Assembly: GCF_963678635.1 (NCBI RefSeq)
Contig: NC_087062.1
Coordinates: forward strand, 59,042,129-59,102,128
Direction of reading: 5' to 3'
Length of the DNA stretch: 60,000 nt
Source: Symsagittifera roscoffensis
Taxonomy: Eukaryota > Xenacoelomorpha > Acoela > Convolutidae
Shown: one piece after another, positions 54,300-60,000 of the stretch
How positions within the stretch are numbered: position 1 is the first letter of the stretch
How the letters are laid out: every line of letters begins with the position of its first letter
The notes under the pieces: generated by a model
Databases searched by the model: none
What the model was told of the DNA's origin: nothing
The model's input: only the letters and a program-made list of their open reading frames with translations
Position numbers and translations under genes: made by a program

Positions 54300-55110
54300 G
54301 GGTTTCCTCGGGTGTTGCGATTTTGGCCTTCATATTTGAATAAACAAATCTTTTGAAGTTAAAAAATTCTCAAATTCCTTAAAATTTGAATTTTTCAAGT
54401 CTGCAGTTGGAGGCTGTCATATCACTATCAGGAGTTGCAAATCTTGCCTCCAAATCTCACATCTCAGATTCTTGTAGCTTTTGAGATATGACGTTTTTTC
54501 CATCATTGTTTCAAATTGTCAAAAAAATTAGAGTTTAAAAAACTCAAAGTTCAAAAACTTCGTAATTGTTGGCTATGAGGGTACTCTCAAAATATGCGAA
54601 ATGCTTGCCTCTAAAAAAGACTGCTCAAATCCCTGTAGTTTTTCAGATTTGAAGTTTTTTAGGAGTTCTTCAAAAGTTTTCAGAAAACTTGAAAATAAAT
54701 TTGTTTTCTACAAAGTTTGGAGTTACCAACTCTGCGAATTGTGCCTCCAATTTTTATTGCTCAAATCTTGGTGGTTCTCCAGATATGACTTATTTTGTGA
54801 TATTTTTCAAAATTTTTCAGTAAATTTAAAAGTTTAAATAAATTCTTTTCAAAATTTGAAATTCCTAGCCCTGTTCATGGGGATTGGGCTGTCAGAATCT
54901 TCTCAAGGGGATGCGAATCTGCCTTCAAAAACAGCTACTTGAATCTTTGTAGCTTTTGAGGTACGACGTTTTGTAAGTTATCTTTCAAAATTTTCAGAAA
55001 AATTAAATTGATTTTTTTTTCGAAATTTGAAATTTCTAACCCTTTTGTTGGGTGCTCCCGAAGAGTTCTCAGGCATTGCGAAACTTAAATCCAATTAAGA
55101 CAGCTCAGCT
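54300..55110. repeat. Degenerate satellite, ~120-180 bp period
   Basis: A phrase like TTGCGAATCTTGCCTCCAAA followed by GCTCAAATC(T)TGTAG and TTTGAGATATGACGTTTTTT recurs at about 54313, 54435, 54594, 54731, 54909 and 55074. Units differ greatly in length and sequence. There is no coding potential. The array ends immediately before the 3' end of PLE 2. Confidence 0.7.
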
Positions 55111-55111
55111 G

Positions 55112-57480
55112 AATTTTTTCGAGAAATTAAATTTGATAATATATACGAATTTTAAACGTTTTCGCACATTTTGTGCATCATCAGAATTTAAAATTGCTAA
55201 ATTATTTATAAAACAATCAAAAATCTAAAAAAATGACAAAAAAGTCTGAAATTGCTCTGAATTTTTCTTGACCAGTCAAAATTAAACAACTGTAATCACC
55301 TTACAAGTTACGTAATCATTAATAAATTTTTCCTCTAAATTTCTGAGTTTTTTTAAGTTTTTTGTTTTTTCATTGATACAAAATTTCAATTTGGGAAACT
55401 TTTTGATTCTGACATGTCAATTTTTTGAAACTTAGCCATGTTGTCCATAGACTAAAATGTTAGTGTTGTTTCCCGGCTCCTGAATTAATTGCGTGTGTTG
55501 ACTTTCGGCTTTTCCCTCCAATTATGCAAAGCCTCTAATGTGAGTAGTTTCTAAGTGTTGATTGTTTGGTCTATAATCTCTGATATCAGCTCATCAGTAC
55601 CGCCTACCTCCTTATTACATTTTAACAAGTGTTGCCCTAGAGTTCATGGACCCTCGTGTCTAAATGTCGGACTGTCTGGTCGACATAGGTGGAATTACAT
55701 CCACTGCATGTAAATTTATACGCCACTTTGGATCTCAGTTCACGAGCAAAGGGTGTTTCGAGGGATGGCAAGCATGTATTTAATTTTCCTATTGTAAAAA
55801 AATATTGTGCTCCGGATAATTGCCGAACCTTTGCAGCTAACAGATGAGATCGATTGCCTCGATATTGCAATGAAAAAAGGGAGCGAGTCTTTCAACCAAT
55901 CATCATTTCTCGGTTCTCATTCCGTCACCTCTAATTTTTTGCTTTCCCTCAATGATCTTGTTAAAAGTTTCAAACACTACCCTGTCCGACAAATTTTTCG
56001 GATATTGATTTTCAATCCGATTTTTCTCCGATTTTGAGTCCGATTTTTCTCCATTGCCTGGTCAAAACTTCCCCATGTTGAGGTACTTTTGAAAACCCTA
56101 TGGATCGTGCCATCAATAACGTTTCTTTTGTATTGCAAAGGTGCGCAGCCTCTACAATTCAGAATGGTGCCGGTATCAGTGGGTTACTGGTACTACCCAA
56201 AATGTGATCTTTTTTCCTGAGTCCACATTAACATTTAAAACCAAAAAGGCCAATTTACCGTCGCTTTCAAGTTCTTCTATAGTTAACTGCGAGTTTGGAT
56301 GCAAATTATTGAAAGCTTCGAAGACTACCCCAGGTTCTAACTATGTCGTTCACATATCTTAGAATAACTTTAACAACATTCTCAGTCCGATCTGCTTCTT
56401 GATATTTTTTTCAAGTCACGTAATACCACATTGTTCTAGCAATGGTTGCGTATTCGGATTTCAATATGCTCCCACACCCTAAGTGGTAGCAACTCAAACA
56501 AGCTTTGCGTTTTACCCCTTTACTTCGTTACCTTTTCTTTATCTGACATCCACAGCTGAATTCCTTGTTATCCTTAATTAGCACAGTCAATTTTTGTACT
56601 TCTTTCATTAAAGCAGGTTCGTATTCTTTCAACCACAAATCGGCAAGTATTACTGCAAAGGAGGCGCCCATTGCTAAACTGTCTTTTTGTACATACCACA
56701 AACCATTGCCTTTAAAGTGTACCTTAACCACTGCCAAAATTAGTAGTTTCTTCATAGTTTTGCAGGATTGTTCTAGAGGATTGATTTGCTCATATAATCT
56801 CCTCTGGGGTATTTCAACAGCTTCCTTGAGCGAGACCTTATTGTAGAAACTCTTTACATCAAGCAAAATTATACTCTCTTCAGAGTCCAATTCTGTTGTC
56901 TCCAAGATCTCCTTGGCCTTATGAAAGTTCGTTCTATGTGCCCAATCCTTTTTATCAAAGTCTTTTGCCAATGTTTTATTTAGGTGGCCATAAGAGCTAC
57001 CAGGTAACGAAAGGACGGGACGAAGTGATTTGCCTCATTTGGGTACTTTTCCTAATCCATACAGCCTAGCCGCCTGTGCCATCGTTGATATTAACCAAGT
57101 ATACAGCGTTTCACTAGTTTCGTTTTCACTTTTATGGCGAGTAATTTTTCGTTTATATCTTATTCAATTTTTATGATCACGCTATATGTCAGATTTTTGC
57201 TCTCACTTAATTGTTCTGCCTGGAATAAATCTTTCAGTTTCTTCTCATATGTCTCCTTTTTCATTACACAAAAACCAACCCCTTTTTAGACAGCACTGCC
57301 AGAAGACCGTTGCCCTTCCAACACTTTTTGGCTTTTTCAACACCTTTGTCAGGGGGGTCTGTTTCTCATTCTTAGCAAATCCTTTTGCAGCTGCTTCAAT
57401 CTCATTTAATTTTTCTCCGGGTATTCTATTTAACTTCAGTTCAGACCCGCAAGAAAGTGAATTTCCTTGAATTTGCTTAG
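55112..57480 (-). pseudogene. Penelope-like element (PLE 2)
   Basis: A minus-strand PLE. From its 5' side it contains a degenerate KGNGLLAVLSKKG region (57250-57320), KDFDKKDWAHRTNFHKAKEI, the RT motif A block ILLDVKSFYNKVSLKEAV, WYVQKDSLAMGASFAVILAD and LWLKEYEPALMKEVQKL (56528-56971). The PHD-like insert is cut short. The catalytic box then reads RYVNDIVRT, with the first Asp replaced by Asn, followed by QYKRNVIDGTIHRVFKSTST and the GIY-YIG region VAYKFTCSGCNSTYVDQTVR (55637-55870), where the usual Gly is Asp. About 520 bp of 3' non-coding sequence follows (55112-55630). Multiple stops; inactive. Confidence 0.87.
55157..55184 (-). ncRNA. Hammerhead-ribozyme-like hairpin, PLE 2 3' end
   Basis: On the minus strand: CTGATGAT, stem GCACA/TGTGC around AAA, then GAAAACG. 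It matches the conserved CTGATGA...GAAA core exactly, with a five-pair stem II, but has one extra T between the core and the stem. The related copy at 58746-58773 has a stem mismatch and AAAA in place of GAAA. Confidence 0.45.
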
Positions 57481-58110
57481 TACTGGATGTTTTGGTCCAA
57501 AATCACTGCGGCAAAATCACTTCATCTAAGATTCTGACTGACCTTTTATCCGTGTTTTTATTGGTCTATCCTAACTTTCCGAAAATGTTTCCGAAGGCCA
57601 CCGCTTCTCATCTATACCTCTTCTCAATACCTACCTAGCTTACCCCATGCCTTAAAAAATCTGTCTTTATGTCGTTATCGAGACATTTTCTCAGAAATTT
57701 AGTTCTCGGGAAACTGCTATTAAAATTACGAAAATGTTTTAAATAACCTAACACAATTTTCCAGGTGAGTTTTTTTTTCAGGACCAATCTAAAAAACGGT
57801 GGTGGCAGCAAAATTTCGGTCATCTCTTCTTCACAGGCCACGAGCACTTAAACTCATGTGGCACTCAGCCAAGAAAAAACAGCTCCAACAATATCTCACC
57901 ACTTGGTCGTTCGGCTCCTATTGAAGGTTCCCAGTCAACACCTCTGCCCTTCGCGCCGTTTCCCGGCGGCCTCCATGTAATGGTTTCTTCGTCTGGGCCC
58001 GTATCTTTGAGAAAATGCTTAGCAGGTGGTCTCGATGGGACACTACCTTTCGTAGTGACTTCAATTGTAATTCTTTTGACTGGTGCAGTTGGAGATATTC
58101 TTTGAGGACT
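57481..58110. other. Spacer between PLE copies, partly PLE-derived
   Basis: No clear frame. Probably decayed 5' sequence of PLE 2 or non-coding joining sequence. The GC content rises near 57880-58010. Confidence 0.35.
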
Positions 58111-58118
58111 GCAGGAAC

Positions 58119-58367
58119 CTATCTGTTGCTTTTAGAGATAAGATTACCGGTTGTCTTTATGACGATTATCTCTGTCTTCCGCAAATCCTCAAAAAAGTCG
58201 GGAGTGCTCGTTCTCCTGCAGTAGACAATGGCATTTATTTGTTTTCGCTTCGAATGTAGATACGCCAGTAATTCATCAATTGGACAGGGCGTGTAGTTGT
58301 TAATGCGATGGTATGTTATGCTGTTGTTCATCACATCGTGCCAGAGGACGACCTGCTTACCGGCCAA
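58119..58367 (-). pseudogene. Remnant of PLE-associated ORF (WHDV block)
   Basis: An 82-residue minus-strand frame: KQVVLWHDVMNNSITYHRIN, then PIDELLAYLHSKRKQINAIV and YCRRTSTPDFFEDLRKTEII. I recognise the pattern 'WHDV-x-NN-S ... H ... AIVYC-R ... TPD-x-x-x-x-L' as a recurrent conserved block in proteins encoded by invertebrate retroelements, possibly the first ORF of PLEs. Basic frames just upstream on the minus strand (RLKDLEREERIETEQKADAV) may belong to it. Its function is not known to me. It lies between two PLE copies on the same strand, fitting an element-encoded origin. Confidence 0.5.
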
Positions 58368-58689
58368 TGGTTGCTGCTACAACAAAACTCGCAATTTTTC
58401 CCCTGTTCAAGGTTTTGGGGACCAAAGAAAGGCGGCAGACTGCGTCGGCCTTCTGCTCTGTCTCTATCCGTTCCTCTCGCTCAAGATCTTTGAGTCTGTG
58501 AACAAGAAAGCTGGAAGCTACAGTCATCGCCATTTTAACTCAAACACTACTAATTTCATGTACAAGAAGGGTTAAAAGTCTGTACAAATGGTAGAAAAGA
58601 AATTGATATAATGACTGTTTTCCCGAAATTAAAATTACAGTATGCTTATAGCTTATCGCTGAACTTGAGCTTATAGCTTATCAGCTGAA

Positions 58690-60000
58690 TTTTTTCCTGA
58701 AGTTAAATTTGATAAGATATACAAATTTAAAAATGTATATTCGAACGTTTTTGCACATTTTGAGCATCATCAGAATTTAAAATTGTTAAACTATTTACAA
58801 AACAATCAAAAGTCTAAAAAAAATGACAAACAAGTCTGAAATTGCTCTGAATTTTTTTTGACCAATCAAATTCAAACAACTGTAATCACATTACAAATTA
58901 CGTAATCATTAATAAATTTTTCCTGTAAATTTCTGAGTTTTTTAAAGTTTTTGTTTTTTCATTGATATAAAATTTCAATTTGGGAAACTTTTTGATTCTG
59001 ACATGTCAATTTTTTGAAACTTAGCCATGTTGTCCATAGATTAAAATGTTAGTGTTGTTTCCCGGCTCCTGAATTAATCGCGTGTGTTGATTTTCGGCTT
59101 TTCCTTCCAATTATGCAAAGCCTCTAATGTGAGTAGTTTCGCAGTGTTGATTGTTTGGTCTATAATCTCTGATATCAGCTCATCAGTACCGCCTACCTCC
59201 TTATTACATTTTAACAAGTGTTGCCCTAGAGTTCATGGACCCTCGTGTCTAAATGTCGGACTGTCTGGTCGACATAGGTGGAATTACATCCACTGCATGT
59301 AAATTTATACGCCACTTTGGATCTCAGTTCACGAGCAAAGGGTGTTTCGAGGGATGGCAAGCATGTATTTAATTTTCCTATTGTAAAAAAATATTGTGCT
59401 CCGGATAATTGCCGAACCTTTGCAGCTAACAGATGAGATCGATTGCCTCGATATTGCAATGAAAAAAGGGAGCGAGTCTTTCAACCAATCATCATTTCTC
59501 GGTTCTCATTCCGTCACCTCTAATTTTTTGCTTTCCCTCAATGATCTTGTTAAAAGTTTCAAACACTACCCTGTCCGACAAATTTTTCGGATATTGATTT
59601 TCAATCCGATTTTGAGTCCGATTTTTCTCCATTGCCTGGTCAAAACTTCCCCATGTTGAGGTACTTTTGAAAACCCTATGGATCGTGCCATCAATAACGT
59701 TTCTTTTGTATTGCAAAGGTGCGCAGCCTCTAAAATTCAGAATGGTGCCGGTATCAGTGGGTTTCTGGTACTACCCAAAATGTGATCTTTTTTCCTGAGT
59801 CCACATTAACATTTAAAACCAAAAAGGCCAATTTACCGTCGCTTTCAAGTTCTTCTATAGTTAACTGCGAGTTTGGATGCAAATTATTGAAAGCTTCGAA
59901 GACTACCCCAGGTTCTAACTATGTCGTCCACATATCTTAGAATAACTTTAACAACATTCTCAGTCCGATCTGCTTCTTGATATTTTTTTCAAGTCACGTA
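58690..60000 (-). pseudogene. Penelope-like element (PLE 3), runs off window
   Basis: The minus-strand 3' part of a third PLE, almost identical to PLE 2 over 59209-59960 (offset 3,589 bp at the GIY-YIG region) and similar over the 3' tail (58690-59200). It contains RYVDDIVRT (59925-59950, catalytic box intact), QYKRNVIDGTIHRVFKSTST and the same GIY-YIG region with Asp for Gly. PLE 2 has an 11-base insertion within TTTTTCTCCGATTTTGAG that PLE 3 lacks. The 5' part lies beyond position 60000. Confidence 0.87.
58746..58773 (-). ncRNA. Decayed hammerhead-like hairpin, PLE 3 3' end
   Basis: Minus strand: CTGATGATGCTCAAAATGTGCAAAAACG. Homologous to 55157-55184, but the stem has a mismatch and GAAA is AAAA, so it would not be active. 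Confidence 0.35.

Overview
This is nuclear DNA of a metazoan, most likely an invertebrate. It is AT-rich and dominated by mobile and repetitive DNA: a Polinton/Maverick DNA transposon, two kinds of non-LTR retrotransposon debris, three Penelope-like retroelement (PLE) copies, several satellite or minisatellite fields, a long decayed coding region with an SGNH-hydrolase domain, and one plausible piece of a spliced host gene. A run of 200 Ns marks an assembly gap. I cannot name the species.

Layout. Positions 340-660 are an A-rich minisatellite. Positions 722-16371 are a nearly complete but decaying Polinton. A protein-primed family B DNA polymerase (pPolB) and a 211-aa unknown gene lie on the minus strand. 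A compact plus-strand cluster carries a PC4-like ORF, several small genes, a nuclease-like protein, a small membrane protein, the packaging ATPase, a retrovirus-type integrase, the penton-like minor capsid protein, a basic core-like protein, the double-jelly-roll major capsid protein and an adenovirus-type cysteine protease. The replication, integration, packaging, capsid and maturation functions are all present. The polymerase, integrase, major capsid and at least two accessory genes are broken by single stops or frameshifts, the polymerase lacks its 3' end, and I found no terminal inverted repeats.

Positions 17280-18835 are two minisatellites. At 18812-20828 on the minus strand, three phase-compatible exons suggest the end of a host membrane-protein gene. 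Positions 22490-30370 are an old satellite with a ~105 bp monomer and nested higher-order copies. Positions 30370-31470 are the C-terminal part of a non-LTR retrotransposon (minus strand) ending in a perfect 23-bp fold-back.

Positions 32100-44310 are a GC-richer, decayed long coding region: a coiled coil, then an SGNH/GDSL-type hydrolase domain, then a long chain I do not recognise. Its 3' 4,803 bp is duplicated head to tail (34705-39507 and 39508-44310) at about 99.7% identity. Positions 44880-45420 are another reverse-transcriptase fossil. Positions 51180-53600 hold a plus-strand PLE with RT, a PHD-like zinc insert and a GIY-YIG endonuclease. Positions 55110-57480 and 58690-60000 hold two minus-strand PLE copies in head-to-tail order. 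Hammerhead-like hairpins sit at all three PLE 3' ends.
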